Shown here: positions 10,652 through 18,659 of the stretch, piece after piece | Layout: every line of letters begins with the position of its first letter | Numbering within the stretch: position 1 is the first letter of the stretch | Source of the DNA: Rhodospirillales bacterium | GTDB taxonomy: Bacteria > Pseudomonadota > Alphaproteobacteria > TMED109 | Direction of reading: 5' to 3' | Assembly: GCA_009839325.1 (NCBI GenBank) | Contig: VXPW01000059.1 | Coordinates: 33,581-97,580, forward strand | DNA length: 64,000 nucleotides | Translations under genes and position numbers: made by a program | Notes under the pieces: generated by a model | Databases searched by the model: none | The model's input: only the letters and a program-made list of their open reading frames with translations | What the model was told of the DNA's origin: nothing

Positions 10652-11767
10652 ATGCAACCGAAGGAAGTCTTCGCCTCGGTGGAGACGCTGATCGACGAGG
10701 CCCGCAATGGGCGGATGTTCGTGCTGGTGGACGATGAAGGCCGGGAAAACGAAGGAGATCTCGTAATCCCGGCTCAGATGGCGACCCCGGACGCCATCAA
10801 CTTCATGGCCACGCACGGACGCGGGCTGATCTGCCTCGCCCTCACCGGCAAACGCACCAGGCAGCTTGGCCTCGAGCCCCTCGACCGGCGCAATCCCGGC
10901 CCGAGGGACACGGCGTTCACGCTGCCGATCGAGGCGCGCGAAGGCGTGACGACCGGCATTTCGGCGGCCGACCGCGCCCGCACCATCCAGGTCGCCATCG
11001 ACCCCCGCAGCGCCGCCGACGACCTGCGCACGCCGGGACACGTGTTTCCGCTCGCCGCCCGAGACGGGGGCGTCCTCCTGCGGGCCGGCCACACCGAGGC
11101 GGCCGTCGATATCGCCCGTCTCGCGGGCCTGGTGCCGGCCGCCGTCATCTGCGAGATCATGAAAGCGGACGGCACCATGGCGCGGCTGAACGACCTGGTT
11201 CCGTTTGTCGAGCGCCACCAGCTTCGTCTGGGCGCCATCGAGGATCTCATCGCCTGGCGGGTACGGCACGATCCGATCGTCACGCGCGTCCTGGAATCCG
11301 ACTTCCTGTCCGACGAAGCCGGCGCTTTCAAGCTGTACATTTACCGGAACACGGTACTTGACGTGGAGCACGTGGCCCTGGTCAAGGGCAGCATCAACGA
11401 CGGCCGGCCGGTTCCGGTCCGCGTGCATGCGCTGGACGTCCTCGCCGATGTGCTCGGCGGCGGTACCGACGCGGCCGGATGCGAACGGGCGGGGACCCTG
11501 CGGGCGGCCATGCGGACGGTGCACGCGCTCGGGCGCGGTGTCGTGGTCCTGATCCGGGAATCCGTAACATCCGGACTCGCGCAACGGCTCAGCGCGGAGG
11601 AAGCGCCGCCCGGCGATCTCCGCGAGCACGGCATCGGCGCCCAGATACTGCGCGACCTCGGCGTGCGCGAGATGATCCTGCTCACCCACACCCAGCGTCC
11701 GATCGTGGGCCTGGAGGGTTTCGACCTCAGGGTGGTGGAGCGGCGTCCGCCGGACGAGACCGCATGA
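10652..11767 (+). CDS. ribBA: DHBP synthase with degenerate GTP cyclohydrolase II domain
   Basis: The first 200 or so residues are a typical 3,4-dihydroxy-2-butanone 4-phosphate synthase, with the acidic metal site 'DDEGRENEGDLV', the 'THGRGLICLAL' strand and 'RAGHTEAAVD'. The second half has the fold order of GTP cyclohydrolase II ('VEHVALVKG', 'DLREHGIGAQIL', 'LLTHTQRPI') but lacks the zinc ligands: the place of 'ECLTGD...RCDC' reads 'HALDVLADVL...DAAGCE', and the catalytic 'RQEGRGIGL' region reads 'RESVTSGL'. It should therefore make the four-carbon unit only, and a genuine ribA is expected elsewhere. The ATG at 10652 is used; an in-frame TTG lies at 10637. The stop overlaps ribH (ATGA). 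Confidence 0.9.
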   Translation: MQPKEVFASVETLIDEARNGRMFVLVDDEGRENEGDLVIPAQMATPDAINFMATHGRGLICLALTGKRTRQLGLEPLDRRNPGPRDTAFTLPIEAREGVTTGISAADRARTIQVAIDPRSAADDLRTPGHVFPLAARDGGVLLRAGHTEAAVDIARLAGLVPAAVICEIMKADGTMARLNDLVPFVERHQLRLGAIEDLIAWRVRHDPIVTRVLESDFLSDEAGAFKLYIYRNTVLDVEHVALVKGSINDGRPVPVRVHALDVLADVLGGGTDAAGCERAGTLRAAMRTVHALGRGVVVLIRESVTSGLAQRLSAEEAPPGDLREHGIGAQILRDLGVREMILLTHTQRPIVGLEGFDLRVVERRPPDETA

Positions 11768-12198
11768 CCCGCGATACCTTCCTGATTGTCCGAGCCATGT
11801 TCTACCGGGACGTCGCCGACATGCTGACCGGCGGCGCCACCGCGGTGCTTGCGGCTTCTGGGCGGAAATGGGAGGTGGTGGAGGTGCCCGGTGCGTTCGA
11901 GATCCCGGGCGCCATCGCGCAGGCGGCGCAGGGCGAGGGCTTTGCAGGTTACATTGCGCTTGGCTGTGTCATTCGCGGCGAGACCACCCACTACGATTAC
12001 ATCTGCAGCGAGAGCGCTCGCGGCCTGATGTCGCTTTCCGTCCGGGACCGATTGGCGATCGGCTACGGGATCCTCACCTGCGAGACACGGGCGCAAGCCG
12101 TCGAGCGAGCGAGCCCGGAGCAGGGCAACAAGGGGGCGGACGCGGCGAACGCCGCCCTGGCCGTAGCCGAGCTGCGCTCCCGTTTCGCCGCGTCATGA
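11764..12198 (+). CDS. ribH: 6,7-dimethyl-8-ribityllumazine synthase
   Basis: Lumazine synthase condenses the RibD product with dihydroxybutanone phosphate, the penultimate step of riboflavin synthesis, usually as a pentamer or icosahedral shell. The 144-residue product has the expected motifs: an aromatic substrate-binding residue in 'AMFYRDVADML', the phosphate-side 'VEVPGAFEIPGAI' and the catalytic histidine in 'GCVIRGETTHYDYI'. The ATG overlaps the ribBA stop and its own stop overlaps nusB, both as ATGA, which points to translational coupling along the operon. Confidence 0.95.
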   Translation: MTRDTFLIVRAMFYRDVADMLTGGATAVLAASGRKWEVVEVPGAFEIPGAIAQAAQGEGFAGYIALGCVIRGETTHYDYICSESARGLMSLSVRDRLAIGYGILTCETRAQAVERASPEQGNKGADAANAALAVAELRSRFAAS

Positions 12199-12650
12199 GC
12201 AGCACTGCCCCATCGAAAAAGACACAACGGACGTCCGCACGGGAAGCTGCCGTGCAGGCGCTCTTCCAGATCTCGGTCACCGGCGCATCGCCCGAGAGGG
12301 TCATCGGCGAGTTTCTTGATCGTCCGGTCACCGATACAAGCGTGGCCCACAAACCCCAGTTCCGGCGCATCGTCACGGGCGCAGCTGAATGCCTGACGGA
12401 ACTCGACGCGACGATCGATCCACTGCTCGGTGAGCGCTGGTCGCTGAAACGCCTCGACACCACACTGCTCTGCGTGCTCCGCTGCGCGATCTGGGAGCTG
12501 CTGCACGCCTCTCGGAAAGCGCCCGCACGGGTGATCATCGCCGAATATCTGAAGGTGGCCTACGGGTTTGCGGAAGACGGTGAAATCAGGTTTGCCAATG
12601 CCCTGCTGGACCGCGTTGCGAGGTCGGCGCGCGTAAGCGAATTCGCCTGA
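12195..12650 (+). CDS. nusB: Transcription antitermination factor NusB
   Basis: NusB binds boxA RNA with NusE (S10) and supports rRNA antitermination. The 151-residue all-helical product begins after a basic tail with 'SAREAAVQALFQISVTG', has the central 'LDATIDPLLGERWSLKRLD' segment and ends with 'EYLKVAYGFAEDGEIRFANALLD', each typical of the family. The ribH-nusB-thiL order is widely conserved in proteobacteria. It starts inside the ribH stop (ATGA) and ends 6 bases before thiL. Confidence 0.95.
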   Translation: MSSTAPSKKTQRTSAREAAVQALFQISVTGASPERVIGEFLDRPVTDTSVAHKPQFRRIVTGAAECLTELDATIDPLLGERWSLKRLDTTLLCVLRCAIWELLHASRKAPARVIIAEYLKVAYGFAEDGEIRFANALLDRVARSARVSEFA

Positions 12651-12656
12651 ACGACG

Positions 12657-13637
12657 GTGGATGAGCACGACATCCTGACGCGTTGCCTCCGTGCACTGGC
12701 TGCGGACTTCACTCCGGCGCACCGACTGCTGGACGACGTGGCCGTACTGCAATGCGACCAGGCGCTGGCCATCAGCACGGACACCGTGGTCGAGGGCGTC
12801 CACTTTCCGGCCGGAGCATTGTCGGCGGAACAGATCGCCAGGCGGGCGCTGCGCGTGAACCTGTCCGATCTGGCAGCCTCCGCCGCCACACCGCTCTGTT
12901 ACCTGCTCGGGCTCCAGCTGCCGCCCTTGACCGACCTGGATTGGATGGCGGGGTTTGCCGGCGGCCTCAGGGAAGACCAGGAGCATTTCGGCATCCGCCT
13001 CGCCGGCGGGGACACGGTCCGGACACCCGGTCCGCTTGCCGTTTCGATCACGGTAATGGGGCGAGTCGCCCGCGACGGTACCTTGCCGCGAACGGACACC
13101 GAAGACGGCGACGTTCTGGCAGTGACCGGAACCATCGGCGACGCGTGGCTCGGTCGGCTGGAGCTTGAAGGCAAGCTCCCGATTGCGGCGGGCGCTCCGA
13201 CGCTCGCCGAACGTTTCCTGCTTCCTGCACCCCGGCTCGAAATCAGCCAGGGACTCGCCGCGCTGGCGCACGCTGCCATCGACGTTTCCGACGGCCTGAT
13301 CGCGGATGTCCGCAACCTGTGCGGCGCGGCGGGGAAAGGGGCACGAATCTCGCTTGACGACGCCCCGCTGTCCGAAGCTGCCCGTTTCCACGTGGACCGA
13401 GGCAATGCGACGCTGGAAGACCTTGCTGCCGGCGGGGACGATTACGAACTTCTGTTCAGCATTCCCAGGCGCGCGGTCCCGCAAGCGACGGAGATCGCCG
13501 CCGCGTGCGGGGTGGCGCTGACCGTGATCGGCGAAGTGACGGACGGCCCGGGCGTGTCGGCGTTTACTACGGACGGCGAGAGCCCCGGTAGCGCCACGGG
13601 CGGTTACGTGCACAGTTGGAACGGCTCGGCCGACTGA
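12657..13637 (+). CDS. thiL: Thiamine-monophosphate kinase ThiL
   Basis: ThiL phosphorylates thiamine monophosphate to the cofactor thiamine pyrophosphate with ATP. The 326-residue protein is a PurM/HypE-fold kinase with the N-terminal 'LLDDVAVLQ' acidic motif, 'STDTVVEGVHFP' metal/substrate loop, 'RRALRVNLSDLAA' and 'LAGGDTVRTPG'. Its GTG start follows the nusB stop by 6 bases. It is the last gene of the rib-nus-thi operon; a hairpin lies directly after its stop. Its product would be sensed by the riboswitch upstream of thiC. Confidence 0.94.
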   Translation: MDEHDILTRCLRALAADFTPAHRLLDDVAVLQCDQALAISTDTVVEGVHFPAGALSAEQIARRALRVNLSDLAASAATPLCYLLGLQLPPLTDLDWMAGFAGGLREDQEHFGIRLAGGDTVRTPGPLAVSITVMGRVARDGTLPRTDTEDGDVLAVTGTIGDAWLGRLELEGKLPIAAGAPTLAERFLLPAPRLEISQGLAALAHAAIDVSDGLIADVRNLCGAAGKGARISLDDAPLSEAARFHVDRGNATLEDLAAGGDDYELLFSIPRRAVPQATEIAAACGVALTVIGEVTDGPGVSAFTTDGESPGSATGGYVHSWNGSAD

Positions 13638-13638
13638 A

Positions 13639-13654
13639 CCGGATCACGATCCGG
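13639..13654 (+). terminator. Hairpin after thiL
   Basis: An inverted repeat CCGGAT / ATCCGG with a 4-nt loop starts 2 bases after the thiL stop. The only T-rich stretch (TTTTTATCTT) comes some 25 bases later, so it is at best an atypical terminator for the long rpiB-thiL operon. Confidence 0.35.
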
Positions 13655-13798
13655 CCTGCCGTTGCGTCCAATGACCGCAGTTTTTATCTTCTTTCCCGGC
13701 TCGAGCTAGTTGCCAGCCCAGAATCTTTCTCCATCGCAGGACACGCCTGGACATCCCGAGTCCGGGCACAACTGAATCCCTCCTAGGAACGTCAACTC

Positions 13799-15907
13799 AT
13801 GAGCATGGAACTTTGGTTCGCAATCGCATGCGGCGCACTCGCTCTGGTCTACGGCTTGTTCACCGCTCGGTCGGTCCTGGCAGCCAGTGCCGGTGAAGCC
13901 CGAATGCAGGAAATTTCCAACGCCATCCAGTTAGGGGCCGCTGCCTATCTCAACCGGCAGTACCGGACGGTGGCAGTGGTTGGCGCGGTGATCTTCGTCA
14001 TCCTGGCGCTGGTCCTCGAAATCTCGGTGGCGATCGGCTTCCTCATCGGCGCGGCGCTGTCCGGGGCCGCCGGATACATCGGCATGATCGTCTCGACGCG
14101 AGCGAACGTACGCACGGCCGAGGCGGCGCGGACGGGGCTTGCGGCCGGACTGTCGCTCGCGTTTCGCTCCGGCGCCGTCACCGGCATGCTCGTCGCCGGT
14201 CTCGCCCTGCTGGCCGTCACCGTCTACTACATGATCCTGCTGGAAACGGGCGCCAGCGGGAGGGGCTTGATCGACCCGCTGGTGGCGCTCGGCTTCGGAG
14301 CGTCGCTGATCTCGATCTTCGCGCGGCTTGGCGGCGGGATCTTCACGAAGGGTGCCGACGTCGGCGCCGACTTGGTCGGCAAGGTCGAAGCGGGCATCCC
14401 TGAGGACGATCCGAGGAACCCCGCCGTCATCGCCGACAACGTCGGGGACAACGTTGGCGATTGCGCCGGCATGGCGGCCGACCTGTTCGAGACCTACGCG
14501 GTGACCGTGGTCGCGACGATGGTGCTGGCGTCCATCTATTTCGCCGGCGCGGACATGTCGGCGATGATGGTGCTGCCGCTGGTGATTGGCGGCGTCTGTG
14601 TCATTGCCTCCATCCTTGGCACCTACTTCGTCAAGCTCGGTGCCAACGGTTCCATCATGGGCGCGCTGTACCGGGGTTTCGTGGCGGCCGCTGTCCTGTC
14701 GCTGTTCGGAATTGCGGTCGCGATCGAGTGGCTGATCGGTTTCGGAAGTTCCGTCGGGGCCGCCGGCGAATCCTTGTCAGGCGGGGCGTTGTTCGGATGC
14801 GCCGTGGTCGGTCTCGTGGTGACGGCACTCCTCATCTGGGTCACCGAGTACTACACCGGCACCAACTACCGCCCGGTCCGCGCAGTCGCCAAAGCCTCGG
14901 AAACCGGCCACGCCACGAACGTGATCCAGGGTCTGGCGATTTCCATGGAGGCGACCGCGGTTCCGGCGGTGATCATCTGTGCCGCCATCATCGTGAGCTA
15001 TCTGCTCGCGGGTCTGTTCGGGATCGCCATCGCCGTTACGAGCATGTTGGCGCTGGCCGGAATGGTAGTCGCGCTGGACGCCTACGGACCCGTGACGGAC
15101 AACGCCGGCGGCATCGCCGAAATGGCCAACCTGTCCAGTGACGTCCGGAAGACGACCGACGCGCTCGACGCCGTGGGCAACACCACCAAGGCGGTCACCA
15201 AGGGCTACGCGATCGGTTCGGCCGGCCTCGGCGCGCTGGTGCTGTTCACAGCCTACACCGCCGATCTCGAGTACTTTGGCAGTGACGCCGAAACCTACCC
15301 CTATTTCGCCGGGATCACCCTCGATTTCTCCCTCGCCAACCCGTACGTGGTGGTGGGCCTGCTGCTGGGTGGCCTGATGCCGTACCTGTTCGGCGCCCTG
15401 TCCATGACGGCCGTGGGGCGGGCCGCCGGAGGCGTGGTGCTGGAAGTTCGTCGTCAGTTCAGGGATATCCCCGGCATCATGGAGGGAACTGCGAAGCCCG
15501 ACTACGGGCGCGCGGTCGACATGCTGACCCGAGCCGCGATTCGCGAGATGATCATTCCCTCGCTGCTGCCGGTGCTGATGCCCATCGTCTTTTTCGTGCT
15601 GGTCAATCTGATCGCCGACAAGGCCGCTGCGTTCTCCGCGCTGGGCGCGATGCTGCTTGGCGTGATCGTCACCGGCCTGTTTGTCGCCATCAGCATGACG
15701 GCCGGCGGGGGCGCCTGGGACAACGCGAAGAAATACATCGAAGACGGCAATCTCGGTGGCAAGGGCTCCGAGACCCACAAGGCAGCCGTCACCGGGGATA
15801 CCGTGGGTGATCCGTACAAGGACACGGCCGGACCGGCCGTGAACCCGATGATCAAGATCACCAACATCGTGGCGCTCCTGCTGCTTGCCGTGCTGGCGCA
15901 CGCGTAG
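13799..15907 (+). CDS. hppA: Membrane-bound proton-pumping pyrophosphatase
   Basis: This 702-residue, roughly 16-helix integral membrane protein couples pyrophosphate hydrolysis to proton export. The cytoplasmic active site is intact: '[14 protein letters not shown]' near residues 186-199, '[19 protein letters not shown]' shortly after, and the C-terminal '[19 protein letters not shown]'. The residue that separates K+-dependent from K+-independent pumps is a lysine ('[10 protein letters not shown]', K464), so this should be the K+-independent H+ type. It is preceded by about 160 bases with an AT-richer patch and followed by a long non-coding stretch, so it is probably monocistronic. Confidence 0.96.
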   Translation: MSMELWFAIACGALALVYGLFTARSVLAASAGEARMQEISNAIQLGAAAYLNRQYRTVAVVGAVIFVILALVLEISVAIGFLIGAALSGAAGYIGMIVSTRANVRTAEAARTGLAAGLSLAFRSGAVTGMLVAGLALLAVTVYYMILLETGASGRGLIDPLVALGFGASLISIFARLGGGIFTKGADVGADLVGKVEAGIPEDDPRNPAVIADNVGDNVGDCAGMAADLFETYAVTVVATMVLASIYFAGADMSAMMVLPLVIGGVCVIASILGTYFVKLGANGSIMGALYRGFVAAAVLSLFGIAVAIEWLIGFGSSVGAAGESLSGGALFGCAVVGLVVTALLIWVTEYYTGTNYRPVRAVAKASETGHATNVIQGLAISMEATAVPAVIICAAIIVSYLLAGLFGIAIAVTSMLALAGMVVALDAYGPVTDNAGGIAEMANLSSDVRKTTDALDAVGNTTKAVTKGYAIGSAGLGALVLFTAYTADLEYFGSDAETYPYFAGITLDFSLANPYVVVGLLLGGLMPYLFGALSMTAVGRAAGGVVLEVRRQFRDIPGIMEGTAKPDYGRAVDMLTRAAIREMIIPSLLPVLMPIVFFVLVNLIADKAAAFSALGAMLLGVIVTGLFVAISMTAGGGAWDNAKKYIEDGNLGGKGSETHKAAVTGDTVGDPYKDTAGPAVNPMIKITNIVALLLLAVLAHA

Positions 15908-16314
15908 CGAGCGGTCGCATGGCGCAGGGCGGCGCGCCCGCACCGGCGTGCCGCTCTGCTGTCGGAGCAGGACCGGATCCGGCCGAGGGCTCGCGCGCGG
16001 ATCCGACTGCCAGTGCTGCCGTTGCCGAACCCCTGGTCGTCACGCCGCATTTGGTCGAACGCGGCGAACCGATGCGTGGCAGCGCCCCACGTAAATGCGC
16101 ACCGCTTGGCCGTTTGGCGCGGCAGATCCGGTACCGGGCCGACGGCGGCCCTTGACGCGCGTGCCGGTGGAATCGCCGTTCGGGCCGGGACCCGACTTCA
16201 CGTGGCCCGCGACTTCGATCGTGCCCGCGCGCCAACACGGCGACCGGCGGTTCGGCAATTGACGCGTGTGCCTGATCCGATCAGCGGCAGCGTTCGACCG
16301 GGAAGATCATCAAT

Positions 16315-16332
16315 ATGCGCAGTTCTGCGCAT
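16315..16332. promoter_or_regulatory. Palindromic operator candidate upstream of LysR gene
   Basis: A perfect inverted repeat, ATGCGCAG-TT-CTGCGCAT, lies about 85 bases before the LysR start codon and ends 8 bases upstream of a possible -35 element. LysR proteins often bind such dyads to repress themselves. A binding role is inferred from symmetry and position only. Confidence 0.45.
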
Positions 16333-16340
16333 AAAAGCGT

Positions 16341-16370
16341 TTTACATGCATCTACCTATGATCATAAGAT
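16341..16370 (+). promoter_or_regulatory. Possible sigma-70 type promoter of LysR gene
   Basis: TTTACA at 16341-16346 and TAAGAT at 16365-16370 are separated by 18 bases and lie in the only AT-rich island of this intergenic region. An overlapping TATGATCATA palindrome occupies 16358-16367. The match to consensus is partial, so this is a candidate only. Confidence 0.35.
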
Positions 16371-16415
16371 TGCCGAGATGCCGGAACCCTCGGTCATCTC
16401 GAACCGGAGCAAAGG

Positions 16416-17303
16416 ATGGACCTGCCGAACATCGACACGCGATTGGTGCGGTCATTCCTGGCTGTCGCTGCAGAACGCAGCTTCTCGGTTGCAGCCGAGC
16501 TGCAGGGGTGTTCGCAGGGAACCATGTCCCTTCGGATCCGGACCCTCGAGGACCAGCTGGGGATTCGCCTGTTTGACCGGTCGCAATCGAAGATCCGGCT
16601 GACCACCGCCGGCCAGGACCTCCTGCCCAGCGCGCAGGATCTCGTGAGTACCCATGACCTGATGGTCGGTCGTGCACGCACCATCCAGCACACCGGAACG
16701 GTGCGTATCGGCGTGGCGGAAGGAAACGGCATCCCGCTGCTCACGGAGCTGCTGGCGGGTGTGCGGGAACACAGCAGCACCATCGAAATCAGCATTCTGT
16801 GCCAGCTCAGCCGCCACCTGCTGCAAAAGATCCAAACCGGCACGCTGGACCTTGCGGTCGTGACGTCGCTTGAAGAGATTCCCTCGGCGATCCTGCTGGA
16901 CCGGCCCCGATTGCTCTGGGTGGCAGCCCCGGAATTTGCGGCAGATAGCGGCGCGCCATTGCCCGTTGCCCTCTCTCCGGACGGCTGCCAATTGCGCTCC
17001 GCGGCCCTTGAGGCGCTACAGCGTCGGGGAATCCCGTACCGAGAAATGCTCGGCACCCCGAGCGGGACGCTGATCGAAAGCACCGTATCCGCTGGACTTG
17101 CCGTGACCATCATGGCCGAAGGAGTGATCCCGACGAATCTCCGGGTCATTCGGCGGCCCGCGCTACTACCCCCGCTCGGAACGGTTTGCGTCCACCTGGT
17201 GCAAAGTGCTGCCCCGCAATCCGAGGCCGTCAGCGTCGTCAAACAGGCGATTGCGCAAACGTACCACGTCTCGTGGTCTGGCCGGGACGATCCCGGCGCC
17301 TAA
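16416..17303 (+). CDS. LysR-family transcriptional regulator
   Basis: The 295-residue protein has a N-terminal winged helix-turn-helix (residues about 5-62: 'VRSFLAVAAERSFSVAAEL', 'SLRIRTLEDQLGIRLFDRS') followed by the usual linker helix and a two-lobe effector domain. It would act as a cytosolic DNA-binding regulator responding to a small molecule. No divergently transcribed metabolic gene adjoins it; hppA lies upstream on the same strand and a CBS-domain gene downstream, so its target is unclear apart from probable autoregulation through the dyad at 16315. The start follows an AAAGGA sequence. Confidence 0.9.
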   Translation: MDLPNIDTRLVRSFLAVAAERSFSVAAELQGCSQGTMSLRIRTLEDQLGIRLFDRSQSKIRLTTAGQDLLPSAQDLVSTHDLMVGRARTIQHTGTVRIGVAEGNGIPLLTELLAGVREHSSTIEISILCQLSRHLLQKIQTGTLDLAVVTSLEEIPSAILLDRPRLLWVAAPEFAADSGAPLPVALSPDGCQLRSAALEALQRRGIPYREMLGTPSGTLIESTVSAGLAVTIMAEGVIPTNLRVIRRPALLPPLGTVCVHLVQSAAPQSEAVSVVKQAIAQTYHVSWSGRDDPGA

Positions 17304-17774
17304 CGGCTTTGACGCCGGGCACACGCGGCCACAAGGGCGCGGGTTCCGGCCCTCCCGCCACATGATCCGTCTCTTCCAAGGGGGCTGACTGTCGCGATTC
17401 GGCTGATGGCCGGGCTGACCGCCGGCATCAGCCCGCGGGGCACTTGCGAACCGGACCGACTCCCGGCGCCCTTGGGTAGCCGCACGAGCGCGGGCGACGG
17501 GCCGCCGCCACGGTAACCTGCGGGCAAGCCAGGCCCGGCGGACCAACCCGGGACGCATGACCACTACGGGTTGGGGGAAGGTGTGAACGCTGGTTTCGCA
17601 ATCGCCGCTCTGCAGCCATCATCTGGAGTCCGGTGGCACCGATGTCGGACCCTGCGACGTCGTCTCTCGTGCCGTGTATGTAAGTCCTGAACGGAACCCT
17701 TTACGCTTCGGACGCGTCCGGTCTGCGCGGACGTGAAGCATTGGACGGAGGAAATCCAGCTGCGGGAGGATCTC
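17304..17774. other. Intergenic region, no gene seen
   Basis: About 470 bases between the LysR gene and the CBS-pair gene hold no convincing gene or structured RNA. An in-frame GTG at 17733 could extend the downstream gene, but the ribosome binding site at 17765-17770 argues against it. Confidence 0.4.
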
Positions 17775-18203
17775 ATGACGTGTATTCGCGACATCCTGAT
17801 GGAAAAAGGCATCCAGGTCACCACGGTGAGTCCCGAGGAAACCGTCCAGAAGGCGGCGGCCGTTCTCTCCCGCCTCGGGATCGGTGCCCTGCCGGTCATT
17901 CAGGATGGGGCGCTTGTCGGCATCATCTCCGAGCGTGACATCGCCTATTCGGTCGGAGTCAAGGGCGTCCGCACGTCCACGCGCAAGGTCCGCGAGCTCA
18001 TGTCAGGAAACCCCAAGACCTGCTCCCCCGAGGAGCCCGTCGAGGAAGTGCTGGAGCGCATGAACCAACGCCGGATCCGTCACCTCCCGGTAATGGAAGG
18101 CGACAAGCTTGCCGGTATTGTCAGCATCCGTGATCTTGTTCGAGTTCGTCTTGGCGCCGCCTTGGCGGAGGCCGACCAGCTTCGCGAATACATCCAGAAC
18201 TAG
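17775..18203 (+). CDS. CBS-domain pair protein (Bateman module)
   Basis: The 142-residue cytosolic protein consists almost only of two CBS domains, about residues 8-65 ('TVSPEETVQKAAAVLSRLGI', 'GIISERDIAY') and 75-130 ('EEPVEEVLERMNQRRIRHLP', 'GIVSIRDLVRVRL'). Such stand-alone Bateman modules bind adenosine nucleotides or SAM and usually regulate partner proteins. I use the ATG at 17775 because GGAGGA ends 4 bases before it. It is followed by the remnant of a cystathionine beta-synthase gene, but its domains are complete and it is a separate gene, not the detached tail of that enzyme. Confidence 0.88.
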   Translation: MTCIRDILMEKGIQVTTVSPEETVQKAAAVLSRLGIGALPVIQDGALVGIISERDIAYSVGVKGVRTSTRKVRELMSGNPKTCSPEEPVEEVLERMNQRRIRHLPVMEGDKLAGIVSIRDLVRVRLGAALAEADQLREYIQN

Positions 18204-18221
18204 GCCGCAGGCACCGGGCCC

Positions 18222-18659
18222 GTGTCACGCGAACAAGCCACGCAGCCACCGCCTCCGGTTCACCCGGCGCTCGACCTCATCGGCAACCCACCACGTTCCG
18301 AGTTGACGCACTCGGCAACGGGCTGTCGCCGGCTGCCCCGTAGGCTTGAATGCCGGAATCCTGGAGCTTCCGCCATGGACCGCCCCGCTCGACGGGTGGA
18401 CACGGAGGCCGAGCAGTCGGGCAGGCTGCAGCCCGGCCGAGCCATCATCGAGGGGACCGCTGGCAACACCGGTGTCGCCCTCGCTCCGATCGCTCACCAG
18501 GAAACTGCCCTCAAGGTCAAGCCAGCGCGATCAGATCTCGCACGCATTGTCGGCCGGAACGGGTACGCTGTGGTCGCAGATGACGGACGGCTGGTCGGAG
18601 TGGATTCCACGCTCGACTTGCTGCGCGATGCCGGGCGTGCCGGCGTCAAGGAGCACTGA
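18222..18659 (+). pseudogene. Remnant of cystathionine beta-synthase gene (internal deletion)
   Basis: The 145-codon open frame keeps two separated pieces of cystathionine beta-synthase. Residues about 13-95 follow the N-terminal PLP domain: 'LDLIGNPP' for LDLIGNTP, 'LECRNPGASAMDR' for the usual LE-x-NPGGSIKDR, and 'EQSGRLQPGRAIIEGTAGNTG' region including the phosphate-binding loop. The PLP lysine of S-I-K-D-R is methionine here. Residues about 104-138 ('NGYAVVADDGRLVG', 'TLDLLRDAG') match the last CBS domain. Roughly 300 residues of a normal 450-residue enzyme are missing between them. It cannot be an active synthase. It overlaps the start of the intact gamma-lyase gene (ATGA), its former pathway partner. 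Confidence 0.75.

Larger units (their letters stand above)
15908..16415. other. Intergenic region upstream of the LysR gene
   Basis: The first 350 bases are GC-rich with no gene I recognise on either strand. The last 100 bases are markedly AT-richer than their surroundings and carry an inverted repeat and a plausible promoter for the LysR gene, listed separately. Confidence 0.4.

Noticed and set aside
17304-17774. A cobalamin-type riboswitch upstream of the CBS-pair gene
   Set aside because: Isolated purine-rich bits are present but the conserved B12-box segment is not.
18222-18659. Reading this frame as a functional small protein or intact cystathionine beta-synthase
   Set aside because: The catalytic lysine and about 300 residues of the enzyme are absent. 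It is treated as a pseudogene, with a residual function left open.
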